Positions 45,947-55,512 of a stretch of DNA of 64,000 nucleotides are shown here, piece by piece; the stretch's first letter is position 1; the number at the start of each line of letters is the position of its first letter. The DNA is from Aequorivita antarctica (GTDB lineage Bacteria > Bacteroidota > Bacteroidia > Flavobacteriales > Flavobacteriaceae). Both the position numbers and the translations under genes were made by a program. The notes beneath the pieces are model-generated. The model was not told the origin of the DNA. It did not search any database and was given only the letters and a program-made list of their open reading frames with translations. The stretch lies in NCBI RefSeq assembly GCF_007997155.1, contig NZ_VORT01000007.1, forward strand, positions 1 to 64,000, read 5' to 3'.

Positions 45947-46868
45947 ATTTTCAGTGATCATATCGGTCTTTAACAAAGAAAAGTACATCGCTGGCACTTT
46001 AAGGAGTGTTTTGGCCCAGACTTTTACTGATTTTGAAGTCGTGATTCTAAATGACGGTTCCACTGACAATAGCGGAGCTGAAATTCTAAAATTTAAGGAT
46101 CCGCGGATTCGTTATTTTTCAAAAGAAAACAGTGGCGCATCGGCTGCCCGAAATTTTGCAATCCAACAAGCGGAAGCCGAATATATTGCATTGATGGATG
46201 CCGATGATTTTTGGCATCCTTTCTATTTGGAAGAGCAAAGCAGATTGTTAAATGATTTTCCCGAAGAATCAGTTTTTGCAACTGCAACAGAAATTAAACG
46301 AAACGGAAAAACATTTACAAACTGCTATTCCATTAAAACCATTGGAAAAGATTCAATTCTGGTAGATTATTTTGAAGCGAGTCAACTTGACTCTGTATTG
46401 TTGAGTATTTCAACGGTCTTAAAAAAAGATGTTTTTGAAAATGTAGGTTGGTACGATCCAAAAATAAAAAGTGGAGAGGATACTGATCTTTACGTGCGTA
46501 TCGGTCTAAAATACAAAGTGGTTTTCAGCCCGAAAGTGTGCGCAACCTATATAGTCCGGAAAAATAGTTTGTTTCAAAGTGTAAAAAAAATAGAAGAAAA
46601 AGCCAATTTTGAAGCGTATGAAATTTTTGAAAAAGACAATCCCGCACTTAAAAAGTTTTTGGATTTAAACAGATACTCGCTTTGCATATTAGCCAAATTG
46701 GAAGGTAATAAAGAGGCTTTTCAGAAAAATTTTCTGAAAATAAATCAAGAAAATCTCAGCAAAAAGCAACAGTTTCTACTTCGACAAAACAAAACCATTT
46801 TGAAGTATCTCTCAAAAACGAAGGACAATTTGGAAAAGCTCGGGCTTAGGCTAGGCACCTTTAAATAA
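45939..46868 (+). CDS. Family 2 glycosyltransferase
   Basis: This 309-residue GT-A enzyme shows FSVIISVFNKEKYI, VILNDGSTDNS and the DxD region IALMDADDFWHP. A C-terminal part (SGEDTDLYVRIGL) is typical for the family. It is the last gene of the plus-strand group, and its 3' end overlaps by 18 bases the 3' end of the convergent ketoisomerase gene. Sugar and acceptor are unknown. Confidence 0.9.
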   Translation: MPKFSVIISVFNKEKYIAGTLRSVLAQTFTDFEVVILNDGSTDNSGAEILKFKDPRIRYFSKENSGASAARNFAIQQAEAEYIALMDADDFWHPFYLEEQSRLLNDFPEESVFATATEIKRNGKTFTNCYSIKTIGKDSILVDYFEASQLDSVLLSISTVLKKDVFENVGWYDPKIKSGEDTDLYVRIGLKYKVVFSPKVCATYIVRKNSLFQSVKKIEEKANFEAYEIFEKDNPALKKFLDLNRYSLCILAKLEGNKEAFQKNFLKINQENLSKKQQFLLRQNKTILKYLSKTKDNLEKLGLRLGTFK

Positions 46869-47264
46869 TTGGAAATCTTCGTATTCCCTAATATAATCAC
46901 TTTCCAAAAATTTCCCGGAAGAAAGCACCAAACATACTGCCCCCGAAGAAAAATTTTCAAGTTCCCGCCATATTCCAGTAGGTATCAATAGTCCTTTGTT
47001 TGGCTTATTGAGCGCCATTGTTTTTTTGTTTTCTCCATCATTCAGAATTACATCAAAACTACCGCTAAGAGCTATTAAAAACTCCTGTTGTTCCTTGTGT
47101 GCATGACCGCCGCGGTAAGCATCACTGGGCACATCGTATAAATAATATATTCGTTGCACCGTATACGGTAACAAATCGCCCTCAATTACCGAAAGATTGC
47201 CCCGCGGATCGGTTATTTTCGGGATGTCCATTAAATTTATATTGTCTATTTTAGTGTAGTCCAT
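46851..47264 (-). CDS. FdtA/QdtA-type dTDP-keto-sugar isomerase (WxcM-like cupin)
   Basis: A 137-residue cupin. The family's catalytic histidines are visible in RGGHAHKEQQEFL, with the strand pattern DPRGNLSVIEG and QRIYYLYDVP before them. FdtA-like enzymes convert dTDP-4-keto-6-deoxyglucose to the 3-keto sugar, which an aminotransferase then aminates. A DegT-type aminotransferase is present at 54412-55512, so a 3-amino-3,6-dideoxyhexose is plausible. The gene overlaps the GT4 gene upstream by 14 bases. Confidence 0.85.
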   Translation of the reverse strand: MDYTKIDNINLMDIPKITDPRGNLSVIEGDLLPYTVQRIYYLYDVPSDAYRGGHAHKEQQEFLIALSGSFDVILNDGENKKTMALNKPNKGLLIPTGIWRELENFSSGAVCLVLSSGKFLESDYIREYEDFQLFKGA

Positions 47265-48360
47265 GTTTCAATAATGTATTCCATTTTTCGGCTGTATTTG
47301 CCATTGAAAACCGAGCAACGGAAGGTTTAGTGTTCTGTTTAATTTCGTTATAAAAACTGTCTTCAAAACAAAGCACCTGCAATGCTTCGGCAAATAAAGA
47401 TAGGTTTCTTTCGGCAATCAGCAAACCATTTTTTTTGTGCTGCACAATTTCCGAAGGTCCCGAAATAATGTCTAACGAAACCACCGGCGTACCTAAAGAA
47501 AGTGATTCTACAAGAACCATGGGAAAACCTTCATATTTGCTGGTAAGCGTTACAAAGCGGGCATTTTTTATAATTTCAAATGGACTTTTTGTGAAAGGCA
47601 AAAACAAAATTTGGCGAGTACAATCTTTGGAAGCAGCCAGTTTTTGGAGCATTTCTTTGTCTTTTCCATCGCCTAAAATAACAAGATGAAAATCTTTTTC
47701 CCAAACTTTTGATTGTGAAAAAGCATCAATTAAAAACGAAAAATCCTTTATTGAATCGTCCAATCGGCCGTAAGAAAGTATGTATTTTTTATTTTGAAGT
47801 ATTTTGGGGAGTTCGTCAGCTTCTTGAGCCCAAGCAGGATCAAAAGCATTGTGGATTGTTATGGAATTTTCAATTCCTTCTTTTCTTAAGATTTGGTTTT
47901 CAATGTATTCCGAAACAGCTACATTCAAAATATTTTTCTGACAGATTTTTGAAAACGCCGTCGGATTCTCAGTGAGGTATTCCGCTTTTTTGGAACTGTG
48001 TACTACATAAATTTTATTGAGTTCTCGATAAATAAACTTCGAATAAAAAAGTTCGCGATCAAAATTATTTTTGGGGCGATGATCGATTATTACATCGAAA
48101 TTTTCTTTTTTCAAATAATTTCTAAATTTCCGAAAGCGAAGCAACCGTTTAATCATCGAATCCTTTTCAGTTTTCAATTTTCCCAAATTCAGCAATTTAC
48201 CACTGAATGGATAATCAACTTCATCGTTCAAAATCACCAAATGCACCTCGTGACCCTTTGCTTCCAACATTTGAGAAAGCATAGCACAAGACCGTTCCAA
48301 GCCGCCTTTTGCAAGCGAGATGGAAACTAGGCACACTTTGAATTTCTTTTCAGCGCCCAT
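47251..48360 (-). CDS. Family 4 glycosyltransferase
   Basis: This 369-residue GT-B enzyme begins VCLVSISLAKGGLERSC, the acceptor-side loop. The donor domain shows ILSYGRLDDSIKDFSFLIDA, HLVILGDGKDKEML and the conserved acidic motif SKYEGFPMVLVESLSLG. No membrane helix is present. It overlaps the ketoisomerase gene downstream. A promoter matching the Bacteroidota consensus lies about 35 bases upstream. Confidence 0.9.
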   Translation of the reverse strand: MGAEKKFKVCLVSISLAKGGLERSCAMLSQMLEAKGHEVHLVILNDEVDYPFSGKLLNLGKLKTEKDSMIKRLLRFRKFRNYLKKENFDVIIDHRPKNNFDRELFYSKFIYRELNKIYVVHSSKKAEYLTENPTAFSKICQKNILNVAVSEYIENQILRKEGIENSITIHNAFDPAWAQEADELPKILQNKKYILSYGRLDDSIKDFSFLIDAFSQSKVWEKDFHLVILGDGKDKEMLQKLAASKDCTRQILFLPFTKSPFEIIKNARFVTLTSKYEGFPMVLVESLSLGTPVVSLDIISGPSEIVQHKKNGLLIAERNLSLFAEALQVLCFEDSFYNEIKQNTKPSVARFSMANTAEKWNTLLKHGLH

Positions 48361-48393
48361 CGCTATTTATTATGTATTTTTGGTTGCACAAGG

Positions 48394-48423
48394 CAAAGAT
48401 AAGTTTCTAAGAATACTTTCAAT
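48394..48423 (-). promoter_or_regulatory. Promoter of the GT4-ketoisomerase pair
   Basis: On the minus strand, TATCTTTG (48401-48394) matches the -7 consensus and TTG lies 18 bases upstream (48422-48420) at the -33 position. Confidence 0.6.
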
Positions 48424-48444
48424 CTTGAGTATGAAAAAATTAAC

Positions 48445-48501
48445 CACAGAGTCACAGAGGACACAGAGGTTTCTCTGTGAACTTTGTGCTTTTACTTTGT
48501 G
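48445..48501. repeat. CACAGAG dispersed repeat, copy 2
   Basis: A 24-base run of CACAGAG units at 48445-48468 differs by one base from the right arm of the copy at 34544-34567. Downstream partners CTCTGTG (48473-48479) and two CTTTGTG can pair with it through G-U pairs. The element sits between divergent genes. Confidence 0.7.
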
Positions 48502-48523
48502 AATTTTGTGATAAAAAAATAGG

Positions 48524-49660
48524 ATGAAAATACTTTTGGTGGGCGAATACAGCAGGTTGCACAATTCCTTAAAAGAAGGGTTGCATGTACTTGGTCACGA
48601 AGTGGTACTGGTTTCAACAGGAGATGATTTTAAAAATTTCCCCTCAGATATCCTTTTAAAACGTAAATACGATTCCGGAATTTCAAAAAAAATAAAGGTT
48701 GGTCTGTTCAAAATTTTTGGAATAGATATTACTTCACTTTCCTTAAAAAATCAATTTTTTAAGCAGAAAGAAAAATTCAAGGATTTTGATGTTGTGCAAT
48801 TAATTAACGAAAGTCCGTTGGGAATTTTGCCGAAGTATGAAAAAGAAATCATTTCATTTTTAAAAGAAAACAACAAAAGACTTTTCCTGCTTTCTTGCGG
48901 AACGGATTATACAAGCGTGAAATATGCATTCGAAAAAAAGTTTCGCTACTCTATCTTCAATCCACTTTTTGAAAAGAAGGTTTCAGAAAAAGATTTTTTT
49001 CCAGCCTTGAAATATCTAAAACCTGAATACAAAGATTTGCACGATTTTGTATTTAAAAAACTTAACGGCATAATTGCTTCCGATTTGGATTATGACATTC
49101 CTCTTCTTGGAAATGAAAAGTATTTTGGTCTGATTCCAAACCCCGTAAATATTGAAGAATTAAAGTTTAAACCGTTTTCTTCCGAAGGAAAAATTATCGT
49201 TTTCCACGGTATCAATCGGGCTAATTATTTCAAAAAAGGAAATGATTATTTTGAAGCGGTACTTAAAAAACTTCAGCAGAAATATGCTGAAAAAGTTGAA
49301 GTTATTACGGTTGAAAACATTCCGTATTCTGAGTATATTAAAAAGTACAATTCGGCGCACATTCTTTTGGACCAAGTGTTTGCATATGACCAAGGTTACA
49401 ACGCTTTAGAAGCAATGGCGAAGGGAAAAGTAGTTTTTACAGGAGCCGAAACCGAGTTTTTGGATCGCTACAATTTGAAGGAAGGCGAAGTATGTATAAA
49501 CGCGCTTCCCGATTTGGATTCTTTATTCGAAAAGTTAGAAGATTTAATTTTAAATCCTGAAAAATTAAATGCCATTTCAACTAATGCAAGAGAGTTTATT
49601 GAACGGGAGCACGACTATATTTCCATCGCCAAAAAATATCTGGAAGTTTGGGAAAAATAG
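48524..49660 (+). CDS. Glycosyltransferase, GT-B fold (GT4/CgeB-like)
   Basis: A 378-residue protein with the N-terminal pattern MKILLVGEYSRLHNSLKEGL and the C-terminal donor-binding part HILLDQVFAYDQGYNALEAMAKGKVV. The glutamate in ALEAMA is at the catalytic-site position of GT4 enzymes. It starts just after the CACAGAG repeat. Its stop codon abuts the stop of the convergent unknown gene. The assigned family is less certain than for the other transferases. Confidence 0.8.
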   Translation: MKILLVGEYSRLHNSLKEGLHVLGHEVVLVSTGDDFKNFPSDILLKRKYDSGISKKIKVGLFKIFGIDITSLSLKNQFFKQKEKFKDFDVVQLINESPLGILPKYEKEIISFLKENNKRLFLLSCGTDYTSVKYAFEKKFRYSIFNPLFEKKVSEKDFFPALKYLKPEYKDLHDFVFKKLNGIIASDLDYDIPLLGNEKYFGLIPNPVNIEELKFKPFSSEGKIIVFHGINRANYFKKGNDYFEAVLKKLQQKYAEKVEVITVENIPYSEYIKKYNSAHILLDQVFAYDQGYNALEAMAKGKVVFTGAETEFLDRYNLKEGEVCINALPDLDSLFEKLEDLILNPEKLNAISTNAREFIEREHDYISIAKKYLEVWEK

Positions 49661-50644
49661 TTAGAAAGGCAAATCAATGGATTCTGGGATAATAAAATCT
49701 TTGGAATAAGGATTTTCAAGAAAGCTAAGCGGTGGCTTTTGAAATTTAAGGATATCCTCTCTTTCAATTCCATAAACACTCCAATAGTTAGAGAGCAATT
49801 GGGCAAATATATCCTCGTCCCAAAACCCGAAAATCGGTCTGTTTTCTAAAATCTCAATCGGAAGCGCTTCTATGGTAATCCCATCCTCTTGGTTTTCGAT
49901 TTTGTATTCAGGTTTGTATTGCAAAATATAATCTGAATAATGAAATCTTGCGTACAATTCCTCAAATTGAATGGGATGTAAAACATGGCCTGCCATTTTA
50001 TCGAGTAACTCCTTTTCCTTCTCCCCGATTAGGCCATTGTCCTGTAAGCAGGCAATAAAACCAAAGCCATTTACACCGAATGAGAACATTAAATTGATTG
50101 CATCATCGCGATAGCTAAAAATATCAGCCGAATATTTAAGCGGAAATACAACGATGCTCCACGGTTTTTGCCCAACGAAAGAAACGGGCTCAATTATGGA
50201 TTGAAGCATCAAATGAAAACGACCAAAGCGTTCCCTAAGATGGGCAGAAAGCGCAAACTCCTCGCCCTGTCTTAACAGCCTATCTCTTTCATACAGCATT
50301 TCGTAGTACAGAAGTCCGTAAACCATTCTTCCAGTCCACTGGAAAAGCAACTCTTGGTCTAGTGATTCCATTCCTTCAAAACCCTTTTCATAGGCCGCCT
50401 GAATTTTTAGGTCCAAATTTGTGAAAGCCTTTTTTACCTCGGGGGAACATGGCAATTCAAGATCGGAATATTTGTAGGATTTGGTTTTGTCCATCATCTC
50501 AATCTTTTCATCACCAAATTTGAATTGATCCATCAGCCATTGTGGAAAAACGGAAATCCTTTCAGTTGTCAATACTCCGGAAAGGAAGCAAAAATGTTCG
50601 TCGAATATCAAATCCTCAAAAGGATTAAAAAGGGTAAGAGACAT
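49661..50644 (-). CDS. Uncharacterised protein conserved in Bacteroidota
   Basis: A 327-residue cytosolic protein without signal peptide or membrane helix. I do not recognise a named domain. The N-terminus (NPFEDLIFDEHFCFLSGVL) looks like the beginning of a small zinc-binding fold but has only one cysteine. The middle is mostly helical and aromatic (WTGRMVYGLLYYEMLYERDRL). It has its own promoter-like -7 box and faces the glycosyltransferase gene, so it may be a lone gene rather than part of the glycan pathway. No function is proposed. Confidence 0.75.
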   Translation of the reverse strand: MSLTLFNPFEDLIFDEHFCFLSGVLTTERISVFPQWLMDQFKFGDEKIEMMDKTKSYKYSDLELPCSPEVKKAFTNLDLKIQAAYEKGFEGMESLDQELLFQWTGRMVYGLLYYEMLYERDRLLRQGEEFALSAHLRERFGRFHLMLQSIIEPVSFVGQKPWSIVVFPLKYSADIFSYRDDAINLMFSFGVNGFGFIACLQDNGLIGEKEKELLDKMAGHVLHPIQFEELYARFHYSDYILQYKPEYKIENQEDGITIEALPIEILENRPIFGFWDEDIFAQLLSNYWSVYGIEREDILKFQKPPLSFLENPYSKDFIIPESIDLPF

Positions 50645-50845
50645 AAAAATTTAGCTTTGGATTTTTTTGCAAAGATAGCTATAAACACTTGTTCACTTTG
50701 CCCGATTGACAAAGAGATTATTTTCAAAAAAAAGCAGTACTAATTGTCTCAAAAGATGACGTTATTAACGGTAAATTTTAAACGGGGACATCTTTTTATG
50801 AAAGTTGCTGATTGATACTACAGCATTGGAAATATAATGTAAAAC
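50645..50845. other. Intergenic region with a -7 box for the 327-residue protein
   Basis: TATCTTTG on the minus strand at 50677-50670 matches the -7 consensus, about 26 bases before the ATG at 50644. The rest is AT-rich, with no gene, repeat or terminator recognised. Confidence 0.45.
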
Positions 50846-51595
50846 TTATGTGACAATTAAATACTTTGTTAGATTAGCTAGTTCACCATCCCAATCGCGA
50901 GAGATATTTTCTCTTAGCAATTTTGCAGGTATTCCTCCAATTAAGACGTTTTCACCAAATTTGGAATAATCTTTATTACATAAGGTATTTGAAGCAATGG
51001 AACAATTATCTGGAGTTACCGTTTTTTGCATAATAGACACTCTATTGCTAATAAAATTATAGTCCCCAAGTTTAATGCTACCATTTATTGGGTATTTCTC
51101 ACCCGTTTTAGTATTCACCATTTGATGGAAATTGGTGTCAATCAGTTGCGATTCAGAGCCAATTCTTGCATAAGTGCCTAAAACAATTTTGTTTTTACAT
51201 ATTACTTTTCCGTTGGAAGCTAAGGAAGCCATATGTCCAAATTCACAATATGCATTGTCATATACATACACAAAATAATCTTTCCCAAACTGAACGTGCC
51301 CCTTAACTACAAAAGTTCCACTCAAAAATAGTTCAGAGGTGCCTTTATATTTAGTAATTAGCTCATAAGGCTGTCCAAATCCTACCATAGCTCTCTTTAT
51401 GGGAGCTTCAATTTTGAAATCACCTTTTAAAGATGAAAATTTTACTGGTCCATAAAAAAATACGGGAAGTTTTCTGGCTACTGCTTTAGGAAACATCTTA
51501 TAATTGAAATAGTATGTTTTAATCCAATTCACAGATTTATAAAACCTGAATTTCTCACGGAGACTTCTATATATTTTCTTTAAGAATTCTATCAT
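50846..51595 (-). CDS. Left-handed beta-helix acyltransferase
   Basis: A 249-residue cytosolic enzyme with hexapeptide-repeat pattern in its C-terminal half: VICKNKIVLGTYARIGSESQ, GDYNFISNRVSIM and NVLIGGIPAKLLREN. Such enzymes transfer acetyl or other acyl groups from CoA to sugars; the trimer-forming loop and the active-site histidine are probably near DTNFHQMV. The start overlaps the flippase stop by four bases (ATGA), placing it in the minus-strand glycan operon. It could O-acetylate the repeat unit or N-acetylate the amino sugar. Confidence 0.85.
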   Translation of the reverse strand: MIEFLKKIYRSLREKFRFYKSVNWIKTYYFNYKMFPKAVARKLPVFFYGPVKFSSLKGDFKIEAPIKRAMVGFGQPYELITKYKGTSELFLSGTFVVKGHVQFGKDYFVYVYDNAYCEFGHMASLASNGKVICKNKIVLGTYARIGSESQLIDTNFHQMVNTKTGEKYPINGSIKLGDYNFISNRVSIMQKTVTPDNCSIASNTLCNKDYSKFGENVLIGGIPAKLLRENISRDWDGELANLTKYLIVT

Positions 51596-53076
51596 TTCTT
51601 TCGTCTAAAAAATTTTCCGAACACTTCTTTTATATCCATTTTCTTATCTAATTGAATATATGAAAATACAAAAGAAAACAGTGCTACTAATGATAGTGCG
51701 ATATATTTTAAATAAGTGTTCTCGAGATAAGTAAGCAAGAAAGATACACCACATAATAATATACAGATAGCGAAAACGGAATAAAAACCTTTTTCAAAAT
51801 AGAAGCCATAACGATATTTTGTTATAATGCGAATTCCTGCGAAATGTATAATGTAATAAAGGAGGAAACTAATACCCAAACCTTCTAACCCTCCATAGTA
51901 ATAGCCTACCACATTCCCCACTAAAAGTAAGGCATTAAAGCCAATTGCAGTTTTAATAAAAGTTTTTGAATCTCCTTTTGCGATAATAATATAACCCATA
52001 GAAAAAGAAACAGCTTTAAAAACCATGCCTAAAATGCCCCAGTTTACCATACTAATTATAGGAGTGAATTCTTTGGAATACAGAATCACTATTATTAATG
52101 GAGCTGCAAGTAAAAACACCACCACAATTGGGGTAATTAGCAAAATGGCAATGAATGCTTGTTCAAAAACAGTTTTGCGTATTTGTTGAATTTTATCGGA
52201 AATCGCAGATAATCTTGGAAAATAATCAGTTCCCATGGCATTAAAAACAAGGCCCACATATGAATTTAATATCACAAAACCTGCATTATAAAATCCCACC
52301 TGAGTTACTCCTCCTGTTTGGCTTATAAAAATTTGAATTAAATAGGCTACCAATAACCCTATCATGGTACTTAGACTAAGCATGATTCCCAAGTAAATCA
52401 TTGGCTTACCTTCAGAGAAAGCCTCTTTATTTGAAAGCCCTATTTTTTCAATTTCAATCGTTTTTGCATAATAAAATGTAAAAATAAAGGCTACAAAAGA
52501 TGATATTATTATAGCAGGCACAATTGCATCTACTCGGTAGAAGTAGTAAAGAGGAAGTGTTATGACCAACCCAAAAAGATTTCCGTATAAATTTGCCTGT
52601 GCTAATTTTTTTAATTTCCGAAGACCTTGAAGAATGGCCAATTGGCCATTTGAAAGTTGCTTGAACAAAAGAGCAACAGAAAGCCACACAAAGGAAAAGG
52701 TAAATTCTTTGCTTTCAAAAGCAAATTCGCTCAACCAAGGGGAAGCTATCATCATAACCAAAGCCCCAAAACAAGCTGAAACCCACACGAGCCTTTTTAA
52801 AATTTGAATCGTTCGTGAAACGCTTTTTGTGTTTTCGCTGTTATAGTTATAGGAGATATCCTTTACAGCGCTTTTGTCAAGTCCAAAATCGGTCATTCCA
52901 CTTATAAGGCCCAAGGTTGAAGTGAAAAGTGATGCAATTCCGTATCCCGCTGGGCCAATCCAAAGAGCAATAAATTTTGAACGAACTATAGAAACAAGAA
53001 TATTGAAAACCTGAACACCACCAAAAAGTGATGTGGCCTTCATTACCTGTCTATATGAATTTTTAGATTCTAGCAT
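51592..53076 (-). CDS. Polysaccharide flippase (Wzx-like, MATE/MVF fold), copy A
   Basis: A 494-residue integral membrane protein with about 12-14 helices. The N-terminus shows ATSLFGGVQVFNILVSIVRSKF and IGPAGYGIASLFTST, typical for oligosaccharide flippases. It moves a lipid-linked sugar unit to the outer leaflet of the inner membrane. The N-terminal serine/arginine pattern differs from the neighbouring flippase, so the two are separate subfamilies rather than a recent duplicate. It is coupled to the acyltransferase downstream. Confidence 0.88.
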   Translation of the reverse strand: MLESKNSYRQVMKATSLFGGVQVFNILVSIVRSKFIALWIGPAGYGIASLFTSTLGLISGMTDFGLDKSAVKDISYNYNSENTKSVSRTIQILKRLVWVSACFGALVMMIASPWLSEFAFESKEFTFSFVWLSVALLFKQLSNGQLAILQGLRKLKKLAQANLYGNLFGLVITLPLYYFYRVDAIVPAIIISSFVAFIFTFYYAKTIEIEKIGLSNKEAFSEGKPMIYLGIMLSLSTMIGLLVAYLIQIFISQTGGVTQVGFYNAGFVILNSYVGLVFNAMGTDYFPRLSAISDKIQQIRKTVFEQAFIAILLITPIVVVFLLAAPLIIVILYSKEFTPIISMVNWGILGMVFKAVSFSMGYIIIAKGDSKTFIKTAIGFNALLLVGNVVGYYYGGLEGLGISFLLYYIIHFAGIRIITKYRYGFYFEKGFYSVFAICILLCGVSFLLTYLENTYLKYIALSLVALFSFVFSYIQLDKKMDIKEVFGKFFRRKK

Positions 53077-53124
53077 TCACTAAATTGGTTTCAAAACTAT
53101 TTAAACTATACTAGATATATGACT

Positions 53125-54411
53125 TTAAGATATCCTATTCTGCTTTTTAAAATATCTAAACACTAAGAAAGAAACTATAAAAAAGTAAACCACGTATCTT
53201 AAAAAGTGTGCCATTACCACGCCCTCAATGCCGTATATTCCCGTGAAATAATATGCAAACCCATAAAAAAGTGCCAGCGACATTATCTCTGTAAATATAA
53301 AATTGAACACCAATCTTTTGGCTAAAAACTGATGAACTAGAACTAAGGAAGCTAAGCGTATAAAGTCTCCCAAAAGTTGCCATTTAAAGAGCGGAGCCAT
53401 TTCAATTTGCCCAGGATATATTAGTTCTATAATCACATTTCTAAATAAAAACACTAAAATCATCCCCCCAGCAAAAAGTGGCAAAAGTGTTTTATAGATA
53501 GCTATTACTTCATTTTTAAAATTTTCTGAATTATAAATTCCGGCAAATTTGGGGATTACATAAAGCGTAAAAATGGAACTTGAAAACACCATATAATTCT
53601 GTGAGATAAACGTCATATTGGTCCAAATTCCCGCATCTCTTCCAGATAGTTTTTCGTCTAGCATACTGCGAATATCTATCTCCACAATGGGCAATAAAAT
53701 TGAGGAAACAAAAGACATAACGGTAAAAGCCAAAAGTGCCTTTGCCATAGGTGCTTGAAGTTTGAGGCTTTTAAATTGAATATACTCGCGCAGTACTTTA
53801 TAAAAAAAGAAAAGCATAACTGAAACCTGGACAACGGGCGTAATAGCAATTGCAAACAAAACGCCATCCAAATTATACTGAAATAAAAATATTACTGTTA
53901 GCACCGCGCTAACCAAATAGCTAATCAAGTCTATTTTAGCGTATTTTTTATAATCTGAAAGACCATTTATAACACCATTAAAAACTCGTTGAACGGCTAT
54001 AAAAGGAACTATAACTGCCGTAAATTTTATTAAATAGGAATATTCGGTAGACGAAAATAAGTAAGAACTAATTTCTGAAGAAAACAAAAGTAGAACGGAA
54101 GATGTAATAGAAACCCCAATAATCTGAAATACAAAAACAGAGGAAAACAGTCGCTGCAGCTTTATTTCATCTTCTTTATATTCGGCAATGTATTTTACTA
54201 TTCCATTAAATGTTCCTAAGGAAGTAATAGACATTAAAAGTGAAGATAAGCTTCTAAATTGCCCTATTTTATATTGCCCTACTGGCCCGACATATTCAGA
54301 CAACAACCGCTGTATTAAAGCAGAAATAATCAGGCGAAAGCCAATAACTCCAGCATTTAAAGAAGTCATCTTTAAAAGAAGATTGCCGCGTATAAAATCT
54401 GGGATTCTCAA
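53125..54411 (-). CDS. Polysaccharide flippase (O-antigen translocase-like), copy B
   Basis: A 428-residue membrane protein with about 12 helices. It opens with LLLKMTSLNAGVIGFRLI, the pattern of the O-antigen translocase subfamily. The start is a TTG directly after the stop of the aminotransferase gene; the next ATG (54369) is 14 codons in and also possible. It belongs to the same operon as the aminotransferase. Having two flippases in one locus suggests two glycans, or a remodelled locus. Confidence 0.85.
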   Translation of the reverse strand: MRIPDFIRGNLLLKMTSLNAGVIGFRLIISALIQRLLSEYVGPVGQYKIGQFRSLSSLLMSITSLGTFNGIVKYIAEYKEDEIKLQRLFSSVFVFQIIGVSITSSVLLLFSSEISSYLFSSTEYSYLIKFTAVIVPFIAVQRVFNGVINGLSDYKKYAKIDLISYLVSAVLTVIFLFQYNLDGVLFAIAITPVVQVSVMLFFFYKVLREYIQFKSLKLQAPMAKALLAFTVMSFVSSILLPIVEIDIRSMLDEKLSGRDAGIWTNMTFISQNYMVFSSSIFTLYVIPKFAGIYNSENFKNEVIAIYKTLLPLFAGGMILVFLFRNVIIELIYPGQIEMAPLFKWQLLGDFIRLASLVLVHQFLAKRLVFNFIFTEIMSLALFYGFAYYFTGIYGIEGVVMAHFLRYVVYFFIVSFLVFRYFKKQNRIS

Positions 54412-55512
54412 TTAATATTTATTTAAAACCGAAATCACTTTTTCAACATCTTCATCCGTCATGATCGGACTCATGGGAATGCTCAAAACCTCGCGATGTA
54501 TTCTTTCAGTATTTGGAAAATGTAAATGGGAATATTCCGAAAGTGCCTGCTGTTTGTGGGGCGGAATTGGGTAATGAATTAAATGGCCAACTCCATTTCT
54601 ATCCAAATAATCAATGAAGCCGTTTCTATTCTCTACACAAATTACAAAAAGATGAAACACGTGGTTTTCACTACCGTCGTAATCTGGAAGTAATACTTTT
54701 TCATTTTTGATTTCAAAAATATACTTTTTGGCAATGACTCTTCGACGCTCGTTATCAGCATCCAGTGTTGGCAATTTTATGTTTAGAAATGCAGCTTGTA
54801 ACTCGTCGAGTCTTGAATTGAAACCCAAAAGCTCGTTGACGTATTTAGTAGAAGCTCCATAATTTCTCAATTTTTGAATTACTTCAGCCAACTCGTCGTC
54901 ATTGGTGGTCACAGCTCCCCCATCTCCCAAAGCTCCTAAATTTTTGGTAGGATAAAAACTAAAACCTGCCGCATTGCCAATATTTCCTGCGCGTCTTCCA
55001 TCTTTTGCTTTTGCTCCATGGGCCTGTGCCGCGTCTTCAATAACCAACAGATTATTTTCTTTTGAAATCTTTAAAATTCCCTCCATAGGTGAAAGTTGTC
55101 CGTAAAGATGTACGGGCATTATGGCCTTGGTTTTTTCGGAAATAGAACTTTTAAGTGAGTCAAGGTTAAAGTTATAAGTGCTCAAATCAGCTTCTACCAA
55201 AACAGGGATTAAACCCGCTTGCTTTATTGCTAAAATCGTTGCGATGTAAGTATTTGAAGCCACCAAAACCTCGTCATTCTCTTTTAGCTTTCCGAGGATT
55301 TTATAGCCTTCTATAATCAATCGTAGTGCATCCAAACCGTTGCCAACACCTATGCAGTGCTTTGCCCCGCAAAACCCCGCAAAATTAGCTTCAAACAATT
55401 TCACTTGAGTTCCCAGAATATAATAACCAGAATCCAAAAAATGTTGGAAACTGCTTTGAAGTTCAGCTTCAAAACGTTGGTTGATTGTTTTTAAATCCAA
55501 GAATGGAATCAT
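54412..55512 (-). CDS. DegT/DnrJ/EryC1/StrS sugar aminotransferase
   Basis: A 366-residue PLP-dependent enzyme. The PLP-binding lysine is K190 in [17 protein letters not shown]. Other family residues are GNGLDALRL and [11 protein letters not shown]. It transfers an amino group to a keto sugar nucleotide. The nearest named relatives are FdtB/QdtB, which use the product of the FdtA-like isomerase also present in this locus. It overlaps the upstream GNAT gene by four bases and abuts the flippase gene. Confidence 0.9.
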   Translation of the reverse strand: MIPFLDLKTINQRFEAELQSSFQHFLDSGYYILGTQVKLFEANFAGFCGAKHCIGVGNGLDALRLIIEGYKILGKLKENDEVLVASNTYIATILAIKQAGLIPVLVEADLSTYNFNLDSLKSSISEKTKAIMPVHLYGQLSPMEGILKISKENNLLVIEDAAQAHGAKAKDGRRAGNIGNAAGFSFYPTKNLGALGDGGAVTTNDDELAEVIQKLRNYGASTKYVNELLGFNSRLDELQAAFLNIKLPTLDADNERRRVIAKKYIFEIKNEKVLLPDYDGSENHVFHLFVICVENRNGFIDYLDRNGVGHLIHYPIPPHKQQALSEYSHLHFPNTERIHREVLSIPMSPIMTDEDVEKVISVLNKY

